A DNA stretch of 64,000 nucleotides from assembly GCA_963855995.1 (NCBI GenBank), contig OY979725.1, forward strand, positions 13,000,383 through 13,064,382, written 5' to 3'. Shown piece by piece: positions 38,301 through 62,700 of this stretch. The position numbers were made by a program, and so were the translations under genes. Source of the DNA: Muricea muricata. Lineage: Eukaryota; Cnidaria; Anthozoa; Malacalcyonacea; Plexauridae. The notes below the pieces were generated by a model, which was given only the letters and a program-made list of their open reading frames with translations, had not been told where the DNA came from and made no database searches. Numbering within the stretch: position 1 is the stretch's first letter; every line of letters starts with the position of its first letter.

Positions 38301-41300
38301 GAGGGATTCATTAGGCGAGCTCTGTGCAATCATAATATCAAGAAAATCGACTCACTACGTACCTCGTGGGGTCAAATGTTTTTGGAAATCTATGCCCAGG
38401 ATAGCTTCTAAATGTTCCTCGGGTTGTTGCTACGTATGTCCAGCGTACATCTTTCAAAATTGTCTTATTCCTCGCTATCCAGGCTGATTCGATCGGTGCA
38501 GTGAGAAGAACATCAGACCTGTCGACAAAATAACCGATTAGGATCATAATTTAATTAAAACAATCCTTACTGGACCTCTAGGAAGAACACTTCACAACTG
38601 ATAGAGCTATTCAGTATAAATACAGTTAGTTCAGTTTAGGTTTCCTGCTGAAGTAACACTCGATCAATAAGAAAGGATCCTTAAGATCTCTAGGAAGAGC
38701 AGTTCAGAAATGATAGAGCTTCCAGTATAAGTTTAAGTTTCCTACTGCAATAACATTAGATCAACAAGATATGATCCTATTGAACCTCTAGGAAAAACAG
38801 TTAAAAATGACAGAACTTAGTGACACTGGATCAATACTGAAGAGATAATCATTACTGCACATCTACGCTTCGTTCCACAAAACAGTCATAATTTTAAAAC
38901 ACCATGAGCCCACCTGACACTTCCTGGCAGTAATGTACCAGCCTCGGTACATTCTGCAGAATTATTCAGATCATTTATGAGCTTATGAATATCCACCGTT
39001 AAATTCGTGAAGCTGTCGTTAAATAAATATCTATTTGGATCGCAAAATGCTCGGGCTGGGATGAACACGGATGAATGATTGCGAGAGATGTAAAGTTCAG
39101 GATAGTCTTGGACGTTGTATTGTAAATCCAGGTCGTCAAACAAAGGACCAAGTTCCTGTAGAAAAAGTTGAAATAAGAGTCAAGAAGCGAGAGTTAGCAT
39201 GACATTTTCCGGAACAAAGAGCGCCTGTGAGAGGTGAGTGAAACCTAACAAGCGTATTCTTGGCCAGTATTCTTTGCAGACTGCTATTCATATTCCTACT
39301 TGACAAAAAAAGAACGTCGCAAATTACGTCGTGTCTTTTTCCCTAGCAAAGAGCTTTGACGCAAAATCGCACGTCAATCAAAGAAATGAAATGGAAACGC
39401 AGGCTGAAGCGCTAATGGCATCCGTGATACACTTTGCTTTGAGACTCTGTAACTTCAGTAACATGATATATTTCAGGACTTTGTGTTTACATATTTTTTT
39501 ACAAGAACGGCAATTTCTGTGGAACTATCGACTTTTAAACAACGCCAATGTTTTGGTAAACCAATTTAACCAACATGAAATGACAGATATTTCTTAAGTC
39601 CAAAAATTCAATGTTGAATTTGTTATGCCCAAAAAGCTAGGGGTTTTACAGGTAAACATGGACAGTTACATATTACACATTGTCGTTCTTGTTTAAAATA
39701 TAAATTCAAAATACAAAATCCTGGATTATATTCAAAGCGAAGTAAGAATGTCAGTAACGAGTAGCGTGCAGGCTGTATCACGGGCGTAGAATCAGTAACA
39801 TCAGCACTTTAGTCTTTGTTTCCAGTACCTTTCTTTACAGAAGAATCCAGTCATGAAGGTACCTATTCCATACCTCGCGTACATAACTATCATTGTACGA
39901 CTTCAGATATCCATAATAGCTCCTCGGTAAACTCTCGATGGGCTGTCCCGGCTTCTCGGGTCTTCTGTATTCTAAATCAGAGTCTGTGAAACTGAACGCA
40001 AAGGAATAACTGGAGTCTGGTATCCCCGAATAAAAATACGTCACAGGTGTTTTGATGTATTCTACGCCATCTTGGAAATCTCCTTTGGGCAGAGCCCTGT
40101 CGCCCTTTTCAATGCGTTTGGAACCAGTTTTTCCTGCTTTCATTTCTTTAACTATGTCACCAAACAGATCCGTGGCTTCATCTTTGCCAGCTTTTTGTTC
40201 TAGTTGACTGATGTCAACAAATATCGGATCATCGACCAACTGCAAAATACAAATACAGTATTTTCACTATTTTGCAAAATAATGTCACCAATCGGGTCCA
40301 TAAAGTGTATATATGATGCGAATTTTTTTATTTCCTAGTTGGAAAGATCTTTTAAAACCGCATCACAATATCTTTTGCAATTTTTTATTTCTTTTTTTCA
40401 AACTTGAGATGTCTTAATCTCTTTAACTTTTCACTTACAAACATAAACATGTGCGTAACTTCATGCGCAGACATCACTTTGGATTGTTTAATAATTATAC
40501 AGCAGCTATAATAATTATTAGTAGAATCATACTGGCACACTAATGCAAATGCTGTAAATTGATTGGCTAACATACTCGCTATCTATTGCTCGATAGATAG
40601 CGAGTAGAAAAACAATAATTTCCCTGGCGTATTTCTTTCAATTCAAAGACAATATGTAGTATTATTTTTAAGAAAATGGCTGAGTCGATTTTTTATCCCA
40701 GATTCTTCAGGCTTCGCCCTCATCATCACCGCATAGAAGTTGAGAGCGAGTAATGTAATTGTTAATTATTCATCGTGACGTCACATCGTTTGCAATGAAA
40801 AGCTCAAACAAACTAAATATCTCAAGTTAAAAGAAAGGAAATGAAACACTGCAAAACGAGTTGTTGTACAGTTTTAATAGATCTTTTTAACCACGGAATA
40901 AAAAGATCTTAAGCTTTCCGATATTTTTTTTGTTTCTGACACGCACCTGTGTACTGGGTCTTAACAAAGGATGGAATATTGTCTCGCCGTCATTGTTAAT
41001 AAGAAATGCGTACGCAGAACCCCACGTGTAACCGGTCAAAATGTTCTCAATTTCTTCCAGGGTGACATCGACACCAATCACACCAATGGTTCTGAAACAT
41101 AAAATATACTGCGCATAAAAATCCACTAAGAACCATGAAAAAATGACAATTTGTACATGTTAAACTAAATTTTAAACAATTTATTAAAAAATACATCAAT
41201 CACCATCGCTAGAACGAACATAGTAAAACATAGTGAAACCACAGAATAGACATAAACAGAAGAACCACTCAGCAGCGGAACATGTCTCCCTATTTTTATG

Positions 41301-44300
41301 CAATTGACTGGCCAGAATAATGGCGGAACGGCCTGTTCAGCGTTCCTATTGGCCAGAAAAGGCAATTGACTGGCCAGAACCTGCATAATGAACATGCGTA
41401 ATGCGACATGCGTTGAGACACAAACTTCAAAGGTTCCGACTCGAGTGGTCCTTCTGTTTATTTCTATTCTGTGGTGAAACTACAACGTTTGGTGACGAAA
41501 TGTTGTAAAATGTAGAAAATATAGCCCAACAAAGATTGCACATTTTGTATATGTTTGAATTACGCACGGCAATTGTTACCATTTTAGGCTCAAAATTTCT
41601 AGCATTTCGCCACCAAATTTTGCAATTTTACGATCATGGTTTTTTTATCGGGAATCTTCTTTTGCCCATACTAGCCAGAATACTCTACCTGTTCGTCACA
41701 ACGGGAATTGCGGCGGTTACCATTAACCCGAGTCCTAAAGCATCCAGATAAGGTGGACTCCACGTGATGGTCGCAGTGGACTGGGTATTAGCTGTTAGAA
41801 AGTCGTAATAGTCTTGCATCTGGCTGATAAGATTCGTACTTTCCACAATTTTCTTCATAAATCCTCGATTATCACACGCCAACTTGCCTGGAAACTCTTC
41901 CCCATCGTCAACGACAAGATAAGAAAATATTCTAGTCTAGTGGAGAGAGAACAGTCTGTCAATCTGCAAAACCTTGTAAAAATACCACCCTGAAATAGCA
42001 AGCAAGGTTTGAGCCTAGGCCAGCAAATGGTGCATTTTGCCAGACTTTTTCATTCAACTCCACCACGATTCCCAGCTGCACATAGTCTCAATTAAAGTGC
42101 TTGCCCAAATTCAGTGTTTAGGCTTTTCCTCTTTCTCCACAGCTTCATCGCCATTTGCTAGGGCCGCACAAAAACAACTCAAAACTCTCAGTCTAACATA
42201 AATTTTCAACTTGAAACTACAGATTGAACTATTAAGTGTTAGCAGTGTATAGAAATTCAGGGCAACCCCCCCCCCCCCCTATGCCAATAGACTTTGGTAA
42301 ATCAAATCAAATCTGAAACAATCCATTACCTACCTGTTGTGTATTCCATGTTTTGACATTGTCCCACACGATATTCCAATCATACTTGCATTTTTCCCCA
42401 GCGACATAGCCACTACGTGTATGGTACCCTTTCTCACAGCGCACCTTGTCGCCATCCGTGTCCTGCCCGTCCGTGATAAATACTATAAAGGACTGGCAGC
42501 AAGTGCCCCTTTTACCTTTCAGTAACTCAAAAGATTTTTGAAAAGCATCGCTGAAAATAATGACAAAAATGGGTGAAACTTGTGCATGTGCCCAGTACAT
42601 GTACTGGTATCCTCAGCCACGATTGTCAATAATCACAGTTATTATTGATGTAACATTCAGATAACTACAAATACCTACTTCAATTTTGTCGCTCCTTTGG
42701 CTTGTAACTCTTTAATCTTTGCGATAAGATCTTTACGGTGTGATGTCGATGCGGGCACAAGATGATTTTGCTGACAGCTCAGTACCCTTGTGTGTACGTC
42801 CTTGATATGCCTTTGAGGAAATTAAATATTAATAGCGTAGGTAGAGCTGAGAGCAGACTTTTAGAGAAAAGGAATTGTTTTACTTTGCTTACTTCCCGAC
42901 TTCATCATAGTACGGTTCCTGTCCACAGACCACATTAACATAATCTTGTTTGGTCAAAGTATTGAGAACAGTAATTGCAATTGACTTGGCCATATTAAAT
43001 TTCGTCCCCGACATGGACTGACTGCAGTCAATGACGATGACTACATCTTTTGGTCCTGACGTTGCTGCAATATACCAGGGTCTTACACGAGGGTCATAAT
43101 CTTGGTAGAACCCGGCAAAGTTTGTCTGCCACTCGCGTCCCGGGTACATTCGGTATAGACCATTAATTGAGCCAAAATACTGCCACCTGTAAAAAGTGAC
43201 CAGTCTAATTTGTACACAAATAGTTTTATCAATTTTAAATCTACCTGGCCTATTCTTTCCAGGCTGTTATAGGTGTACTACAGTAAATGTTTTGTTTGGG
43301 CTTCACAGTAGTCAAGATTAAGTCTGAGAAAAGATGCTGGGTACAAATTACAATCAATTAACACTCACTCCATACAAAAATGATAAGAACATAGAATCTC
43401 TATACCTCAGATCAGAGTCATTATTTAAATTTTCCACAAAGATCTTATCTAGTCCTGAACTCCATGCAATTGTATCTATAGTTTCCCGATCGTCTCTTGG
43501 AGTTTGATCAGAGATCTTCACAGAGCTCTGTACCCGGCTTATGTTTTGCTTGAATAACCTGCAAGAAATCAAGGTCTAAAGAATGGAAGACAGGAAAAGA
43601 ATTTTCATAACAAACCCATACACAAAGACAAAGATTCAGCAGTGAGTTACTCTCGTGTACTTACGCATCATATTTTGGTGCAATGACAGGATTGTACTTT
43701 TGCAGGTCAGCATCTGAGTAAACATGCGATGGCAAGTCCCTAACTGATTTCGCATCTTCAAAGGTGGTCTTGTTTAGTGATGTAAACAAATTGGCCGTCT
43801 CTTCAGCCAAGATCTACAACAGGACAAACAATGTCTGCCGATTACTGTAAGTTTCCAAAACGTAACCACAGAAAGGTCCCAAGATGTTCCCTGGAGTCAC
43901 TTTCTACATGCAACTTTAGGAAATAATTTAAAACTTCACACAAACAACTGAATAGGTATTCTTTCACACGAAACATCATTTTCAGCTGCTTAAAATGCAT
44001 TGCAAGAAATTTTCAAAATTTTACCCATGGTCCTTTATGTAATAGTTCAAATATGAGGAACTCGGCTTCGCCTTGGACTGGAACGAACTCCCCCTACTTG
44101 AAATTCCGGTAAGGTCCTCTGTCAAGTAACTGACTTCTCAAACTCATCAATTATGCAATTCAAAGTACTGGTACCTTGAAAAATTTCAAACTACTGGTAC
44201 ATTGAAAAATTTCAATTTCAAATCCGCCACCTGCTTTTAAGACACTTTTCCTCTAGTTTCAAAACACTAATTAAATACGTATTTCTTTTGAATTTCATTC

Positions 44301-45244
44301 ATGAATTATTAATGAGTTTTAGAAAGTATTGCCATAGTATTTGAGGTCAATTTGTTTAAACTTACCATGGCATCTTGAAATTACTTAAAACTTTACACAA
44401 ATACCAGAATAGGTTATTTCTCATTGAAAAAAAAATTGGATAACTCAAATATACATTTGCCTCATCCTCAGAGCTTGAAGTTCTATGGCATTGTGGGATG
44501 TCTGTGTTTTGCCCCATTTTCTGACAGCTGTCCACTGCGCATGCATCCTGTAACGCCATAGCGTTAGGGCTAGGTTGGGATAATACTTTATTCAGTAACA
44601 TGACATGACATCTTGAAATTGCTTCAAGATTCACACACAACTGACCAAACAGATCTTCTTTCAATGAAAAACGATCCAGGTCAATGATCCTGTCATGTGA
44701 TATATAGTCCATCATATATGAGAAACCCCCAATGTTTAATGCTTGTAGCCAGTTTATCAATTTTGAAAGCATTAAAGAACTTTTTAATCATTTGCAATCC
44801 ATCCAAGCTGCCCAAATCAACAATATAATTCACTTATCTCACCAATAAATCTACAGACTTATCAAATTTTTTTTTTCCCACACATATTCGCCATGACAGA
44901 AGCTTTCGACAACGGCGAATGAGTTTAATATTGCACAAGAGACACAATTAACGTGGTTTATTACACAACGAAATTAATACCTTAGCCGCTTTTTCTTTCT
45001 TGGAGAAATATCCCCCAAGCTTTTCTTTAACTGCTTCCACAGTCGCTGTGCCGTTTCTGTGTTCTTTGACATAGCTCGCCTTGTCGTACAATTTCTGCAA
45101 TTCTTTCGTTCTTAGGCCTTCCTCTGCCAATTCAACTAAATAATCCTCGACTCTCGACGCCCAGTCTTTCACCGTTTTATTTGTCAAGTGATGTGCATGC
45201 ACAAAGCACGACAACAACATCAATATCGACGTCTGTGCAAGCAT
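29325..45244 (-). CDS. CACNA2D: Voltage-gated calcium channel alpha2/delta subunit (16 exons)
   Basis: Extracellular auxiliary subunit that promotes trafficking and gating of high-voltage-activated calcium channels. Exons (minus): 44981-45244, 43665-43813, 43406-43558, 42893-43186, 42679-42810, 42334-42550, 41689-41936, 40947-41091, 39874-40239, 38914-39155, 38363-38518, 38075-38248, 37594-37785, 31483-31693, 29948-30077, 29325-29686. All phases close, giving 1144 aa, the usual length. A signal peptide starts at MLAQTSILMLLSCF; the ATG is at 45244, since the open frame upstream lacks one. The VWA_N region leads to YDPRVRPWYI and the VWA domain, with a complete MIDAS D-x-S-x-S (DCSQS, about 242-246) and FITDGQDTDGD. 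Cache segments follow (TWSPPYLDALGLGLMV, TIGVIGVDVTLEEIE). The Cys-rich delta part ends in a hydrophobic tail (LLVLASLIALWVNIL) suited to GPI anchoring. The paralogue cannot be told. Confidence 0.95.
31765..37339. repeat. 5.6-kb minisatellite with higher-order and inverted organisation
   Basis: More than 250 units of 20-22 bp with consensus AACCCTAAATCCGACCGGAT(T)T fill almost all of alpha2-delta intron 13. The core is a near-palindrome; the common variant AATCCGGCCGGATT is a perfect one. Most units read CCCTAA on the plus strand, but short blocks are inverted (for example about 32240-32300, 32600-32670, 32890-32945, 33085-33140, 35605-35660, 37010-37140). A longer composite marked by GACTGGATTAACAATAAATC recurs at about 32210, 32550, 32840, 34198, 34370, 34905 and 36120. 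Confidence 0.97.
37347..37478 (-). mobile_element. tRNA-headed SINE, copy 1 (alpha2-delta intron 13)
   Basis: The minus strand has a tRNA-like head (GCGTAGCTCAGTTGGCTGAG, then CCAAAGGTCAGGGTTTAGAT) resembling a D-arm/A box and a decayed B box. A short body follows, ending GAGTAACACC plus an A-run. The head and the TAACACC-A(n) end are shared with 52038-52204. Confidence 0.7.
38563..38845 (+). repeat. Three tandem units of a dispersed ~100-bp repeat
   Basis: Each unit has CCTCTAGGAAGAACAGTT, then GATAGAGCT(ATT)CAGTATAA, then GATCAA(T/C)AAGA(A/T). It lies in alpha2-delta intron 10. A single inverted copy is at 6105-6175. Confidence 0.75.
40573..40606. repeat. Perfect 14-bp hairpin
   Basis: TACTCGCTATCTAT, loop TGCTCG, then its exact complement, in alpha2-delta intron 8. 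Confidence 0.6.
41479..41676. mobile_element. Degraded relative of the 23585-23999 fold-back element
   Basis: Shares GTGACGAAATGTTGTAAAAT, GAAAATATAGCCC, TTACGCACGG and the inverted TTTCGCCACCAAATTTTGCA with the larger palindrome, but with much of each arm lost. It lies in alpha2-delta intron 7, just before the exon 7 donor. Confidence 0.65.
43900..44770. repeat. Degenerate tandem repeat in alpha2-delta intron 1
   Basis: At least three diverged units (about 43915-43990, 44365-44430, 44605-44690), each with CATCTTGAAATT(A/G)CTT, AAGATTCACACACAACTGA-like and TTTCAATGAAAAACGA-like blocks. Read on the minus strand it keeps a 136-codon frame with visible internal similarity, but with no splice fit to the gene. 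Confidence 0.5.
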
Positions 45245-46209
45245 GAATGCGCTCAAACCACAAGGGCGCAAAATGAAATGCAGATTCACTATGCAAATAT
45301 CATGTACAAGGTCTGTACAGCCCACAAATGCCGACGAAAAGCTGAACTCGTTTATATCGTAGAAATGAATTCTCGCTTCATTTTTGAAGAAAAATTAAAT
45401 TTAGTAAAATAATGCAATCCCACTTAGGACTCAAATTTTCTCAAATGTACTTTAATTGCATTCTACCACAGCATACCCAAGAAATTTGTCTAAGTTTGAT
45501 CACAAACGTGACGTATAAACTGGGAAAGCCCAGCTCTAAATTAAGTAAATGAATACAAATGACACTGCAAATAACAGCCGCGTATTTTATTTATAAATTT
45601 TACACTCATTTGGTATTCTTTTTTCGCTTCGATTCGATCCAGTCCTTTTGTAAGTCGTAAAGCACGTCCTACCTTTGCCAAAATGTTTGGCAATGAAACG
45701 TGAATGGAGTTGGTTGAAAGTAAGAGTAATTATATATGATGTACTCTGGCTGAGCTGTCTCAGGCGGTTGCTTTGGTTTAACATCACGCAGGCGACCGTT
45801 AAAGTCCGCGACATCTGTATTAGGAATAGATTGATCATTATTTTAAATTCATCGCGGGCATTCCGACAATACGTGAACAGGCAGAGCCTCGATTGAATTT
45901 AATGTCTTATATGCGTTGATTTGAGCAAGGGGAAAGACCTGAGCCAACTACGGGAACTCTCTAACGTCACAGCAGACTTGGCTTGGATTTTTCATGTGGT
46001 GAGACTAGAGGCATAACGCGGTAATCACATGCACCCCCCCCCCCCCCCGCGACCCTTCGAACACAAAGTGATTGGGAAGTAAATACCTGCTTGGATGATC
46101 GTTAAATATTTCATTTCTATACTCTCCTATAAAACAGCCATAAAACCAGTTTAAACTTTGTAGCGAAGCAGTTAAAACTACGCAAGATTGTAGTTCGTGA
46201 TATACTCAC
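45245..46209. other. Region upstream of alpha2-delta
   Basis: Holds the promoter side of the alpha2-delta gene and a possible exon at 45670-45814 on the minus strand. That exon starts after a CAG and has an open frame of about 48 codons (NGRLRDVKPKQPPE, YIIYNYSYFQPTPFTF) ending in TAG. A C-homopolymer lies at about 46035-46049. Confidence 0.4.
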
Positions 46210-46587
46210 TGCCTGTGTGTCTGGCACCTCGCTCGTTTCATTCAACCTGAACGTGCAAGACAAAAGCATATAAGTAACAGCCTTATAATAATCATTATTC
46301 TTGGCCCGGTACATCTATTACTTCATCGCAGCTACGACTAAGCCTGCCACATATCAGGGAAATGCTAAATGCATATTCTTGCGTGTTTAGTTAAGTGTCA
46401 CAACGTTAACACTACATATTCGCCCAAACAAAACAACCTTTATTTGTGGGTGAACCTACAATTTGCAGTGGTATCGCCTCTCCTCCGCTTCATCCAGTAA
46501 TTCCTCAGGCTCTTCAACAGAACTGCTGATTCCTTTTAAAAAATTGTACAGACTCGATAGCGTGCTTGCCAAGATTTGCACAGCCAT
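46210..46587 (-). CDS. Possible small unrecognised gene (two exons, incomplete)
   Basis: I do not recognise this product. An ATG at 46587 opens a frame with gene-like composition (MAVQILASTLSSLYNFLKGI, then SSVEEPEELLDEAEERRYHC) up to a GTAGGT donor at 46459. A 37-nt exon at 46210-46246 joins in phase (LNETSEVPDTQA) and ends at a GTGAGT donor. The next candidate exon (to 45814) is open in two frames. The better-looking frame does not fit the phase and the fitting one looks less coding, so the model does not close. It lies between the alpha2-delta start and the MTHFD1 stop, on the same strand as both. It may be a short acidic helical protein, or chance. Confidence 0.35.
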
Positions 46588-47006
46588 TAAACTGAAACAG
46601 TATTATCGTTGTATCGTGTCGTGTACACTACATTTCACTCGAAGACGAACGCCGGTCATGCATTTTGTGTGTATGCATGACGTCTAGGTTTATTATAATT
46701 TAAATCTGCCTCGGGCAAATCGAGTCCATAGTTCACAAGTGGTATAAAACCCATAGAAATCGGCCAACATATAAAGATATAAGTAAATGAATATTTTTAT
46801 GCTTCATTTGTTGCATTTTGTTTTCACAATGCAAAAACATTTTAAGAACGTATACAATGGAATAATTTTTCGTGTTTTTCAGCACAACGATTCTTCTGAT
46901 AGAATATCAATTTCGGAAAATCAAATCATAAGAAATGAACGAGTCCTCTAATGCTAAAAATACTCAACCATAAATCTCTATTTAGTAAGTATGTCCTTTT
47001 CATTCT

Positions 47007-58971
<11,965 letters not shown>

Positions 58972-59780
58972 TCTTGGTGTTAAAAGTCGATCTTTCTTCT
59001 TCCAAAATAGTGGAAAGTTTTGCACGTGAAAATACCGAAACCAGTGAGATCGTGAATTCGTGTTTCTTAGGACAGGAAGAACTAGTTCCTAGTCTCTCCG
59101 CTTTGCCTCGCGTGTTTTATGCTAACAAGACGATTGCTGAGCGTCTACTCGAGCTCAGCCGGAGTCAAAGCGCTCTCCTTGCAATGCGGGATATTTACAT
59201 ACATTTTCTTGCATGTGATGTAAACATGACGCATCAAAAGCTGACTGAGTAACAACCTTGACACCAAGTTTAAAAAATGCATTAATAATTCATGAGCAAA
59301 ACACAATGGAATCATAGCCGTGAAGGAGTCTTTCAAATGTGATGAAACACTCGCGTGGCTTTTCACAAAAATTTTGCCTCAATTTTCTCGGCTTATACAA
59401 CATCTATATTGAAAATTCTTTCGCAAAGAAACTATTGATGGGTATAAAATGGATCGTTTTTTAAGCCATTTAAAGCACCCGTCGTGATCATGGACAGGAA
59501 GTCGAATGAGATGAGGAAGAGCTGCCAATGAGCCTGATAAGCTTGACCAACATTTAGAGCGGCCGCGAGGAAGAATAATCCTTGCACGAAAAAAAGCAGA
59601 CTGAAATTATGAGTCTCGCTTTAGCTCGGGGATCCCAAATTGGAAATATTAAAAAATTTTGACCAGACTTCATATTGAGCGAAACACAATACAATACTGA
59701 GAAATTGAGATTGAAACACAATAAAGACAATACAAATAAACTACTAGGACTTTTAGAAAATTTGCAACTCTCGTTTGTTT
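58972..59780. other. Spacer between MTHFD1 and the LicD-family gene
   Basis: Contains the MTHFD1 5' flank and a dispersed repeat (59255-59497). A plus-strand frame at 58938-59252 has no ATG start and overlaps the MTHFD1 first exon; I do not accept it. Confidence 0.45.
59255..59497 (-). repeat. Dispersed repeat, copy B
   Basis: Reverse-complement match to 24186-24425, with similar length and block order. Confidence 0.75.
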
Positions 59781-62700
59781 TTATTCTGAAAAGTAATCTA
59801 CGATAGACTGTAAAAATTCCGTCATCTTTTTAGCATAGCTTCCTTTGTAAACCCATTCACCATCTTTGCAAATGTATTCCAATGCTAAGTTTGTGTAAGC
59901 GGACTCTAAAATTGGCCGAATCTTTCGGGGACACCACGTTGAAACGTCCATAAAAACACATCTTTTAAACGGAAAGAAATCAGAAACGTTATAGAAACAT
60001 TTCATTTCGACATCGCGAACTTTGCCGCTAGTTGTGTTCACAATGTATGGGAAAATGTCCAGTGCTCTGAAACCAGAAATCACACGAGCCATAGGACTGA
60101 CAAAGGAACATCTATCCACTTGGAAATTCACTTCCTAGAAGATAAAAAAGATCATTTCAATCCAGGACATACTTTAAGAGATTGACTGGGGAAGTATCAC
60201 CTCCTGTTGAATTTATAACCGATGTGATAAAAGCAGATCTTGAGCCTTAAAGGACGTTTTTACAGCGGTTTGATAACATGGTACGGGACGGGGGTACTTT
60301 TGTCCCCCTAGTAGCGTCACAGGGAGCAAACTCAACCTCCCTCCATTCCACAGGCACTTGCACCCCTTTTCTGCTACTCATTTTATGCCGTGATTTTCAA
60401 GTTTCAGATGCCCAGGTTTAATGACCAGCGCAGACACCTGCGCATTAATTGCAAGGTCCACCCCAAGGTTGTTTTGGATCTTTGATAGGTATAGTTTGAT
60501 AGTAATTATATAAGCTCCCTAGCTCTTATATTCCTGTCATATCCTGTGGTTATAATGAGAGAGGCCTCTTGTTCCAGACCCATGACAAAGTAAATGTATT
60601 AACATGCCTGAAGGTGGGATTCTTCTGTGAGAAAGGTGTTATTTTTTTAATTACCTATTTTATATTTTGTTTAATTAAAGTTTAGTGTTGAAAATATTCA
60701 GTTACCTAACTATGAGAAATTTGTTCAAGGAAGTAATTGCCCCACCTTTTATTCCCCCAAAATGGCTTACCCAACCCATTCATCTTTGGTACCAACCCCA
60801 GGTATAAATTATGAACAATGGCTATTAGGTATTTATCACAACTTTGTCCGTGCATGTCTTTATTCATTTGGAAGAAATCTCAACATTATCTTTCAAGACC
60901 TGTCAAACACAATTAACATATTAGAGACAGATCTTAATTTTTACAGGTGATGGTTTTAGTTTGGTAAAGTGTTTACAAAAAAATACCTTGCCATAATCAT
61001 GATTTTCTTGTATTTGCTCCCCCCAATCATGATCAAATCGTTCAAAAAAGTACTAAAGGGTATTTTTCTATGCTGCTATGTAAACTATGTTCAATAATTC
61101 TGTGACAGTTTCAGTCTTGTCTTTGATTTTCGCGAGGATATCAAGCGAAAGAACCTTTTTCATTTCGTTGTACTTCAACCAAATTACACGATCCTTTACA
61201 ATAAAGTATAAATCAGTAACAATGAATATTTGAAAACAGCTAAAAGCCTGTAAGAGTCGGTTGAGTAATCGCACAGGAAATATTATGAACATTCATCAAT
61301 ATTGGTGCTTGAGATAATGAGTGTTTTAAAGAATATAAATTCATTAAATTTTTTCATAACAAAAATCGAAATAAGGTGATAAATTGTTTTTTAATATTCT
61401 TATCTGATCAACGCTCTCTTTTTCCGAATATTCCGCCATATCGACTATTGATGTGTTTGGTACAAACGTCTGGTGAGAGTCGGTTTTGCATCGTATTGAA
61501 ATCGTGAAAAGCCGGTACTGGGTTCTTTATGAACAACAGTCTGGTCTGTGGAAATTTTTAGAATTTTGTGTTCGCTGGGATTGGTCAATTTTACGAATTC
61601 TGAAATCGACAAAGCTAAGAAACATGAACGACAAAGTGAACGTGTAACATAAGCAGAATAGGTACGTTATTTAATGCATAAAATGTCGATATTGAAGCAG
61701 CAATTTGTAATTCTTCGTGGCGCCACTGACATCAGTTGGCAACATGAAGTTGTGTACTACACTACTTTTTTCATCTTAGACGTCGTTTTTATGTCTGAAT
61801 TTCTATCCTATTCGGTGGATACCTTTTTGAAGACTATTGACTGTTAACTATATGGACTACAGGGTGTATAAAAAAAACAGAGTCCATGTTTTGTGTCTAA
61901 TTATTTCTAAATTAATGAAGCTTATAGAACAATTTTGGACTTGTTTTAAACCACGTTCTTTTCTCTTTCGAACAAGCCGTAATTCGTATTTTTACTCCAC
62001 GTAACGTACGTGCTATGACAAATTTAGTAAAAGCTATCGATTTGAGATGCCCTCCAATAATTTTTTCGCTTATTACATAAATGGTATTTCTGTTAAACTT
62101 AATAAAACTTGTTATAAAGCTTTACAGAAGATAACGGACCGTTTACATCAACAAAAACCTTAGATTTATGCCAAAATAATGATCGAAATTAGCGTTTTGT
62201 TTATCCGCGCGTGCACAATGTTGTCGAAATTGCATAATGTTAATATTCATGAAGTCGATACAAGCTTGAACTATCCGTTCGTAGTGCACGTTAACGGTCC
62301 GTTATCTTCTGTAAAGCTTTATAACAAGTTTTATTAAGTTTAACAGAAATACCATTTATGTAATAAGCGAAAAAATTAACAATTTAACTGGCGACCATGA
62401 AAGACATAGTGAATTTGCATAATTGGAGGGCATCTCAAATCGATAGCTTTTACTAAATTTGTCATAGCACGTACGTTACGCGGAGTAAGAATACGAATTA
62501 CGGCTTGTTCGAAAGAGAAAAGAACGTGGTTTAAAACAAGTCCAAAATTGTTTTATAAGCTTCAGTAATTTAGAAATAATTAGACACAAAAGATGGGCTC
62601 CGTTTTTTTATACACCCTGTACAGTGGCTGGAGTTGAACAAAATAGGTACAAAACGAACAATGGGTGTATTAAACATTTGCCACAGACTGGAACAGTACA

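Noticed and set aside
45245..45325. Upstream extension of the alpha2-delta start
   Set aside because: The open frame upstream begins with GTG, and the ATG at 45244 directly precedes a good signal peptide.
61068..61292. Middle exon of the LicD-family gene
   Set aside because: Composition is weak and the two flanking exons already join in phase 0 with good GT-AG sites.
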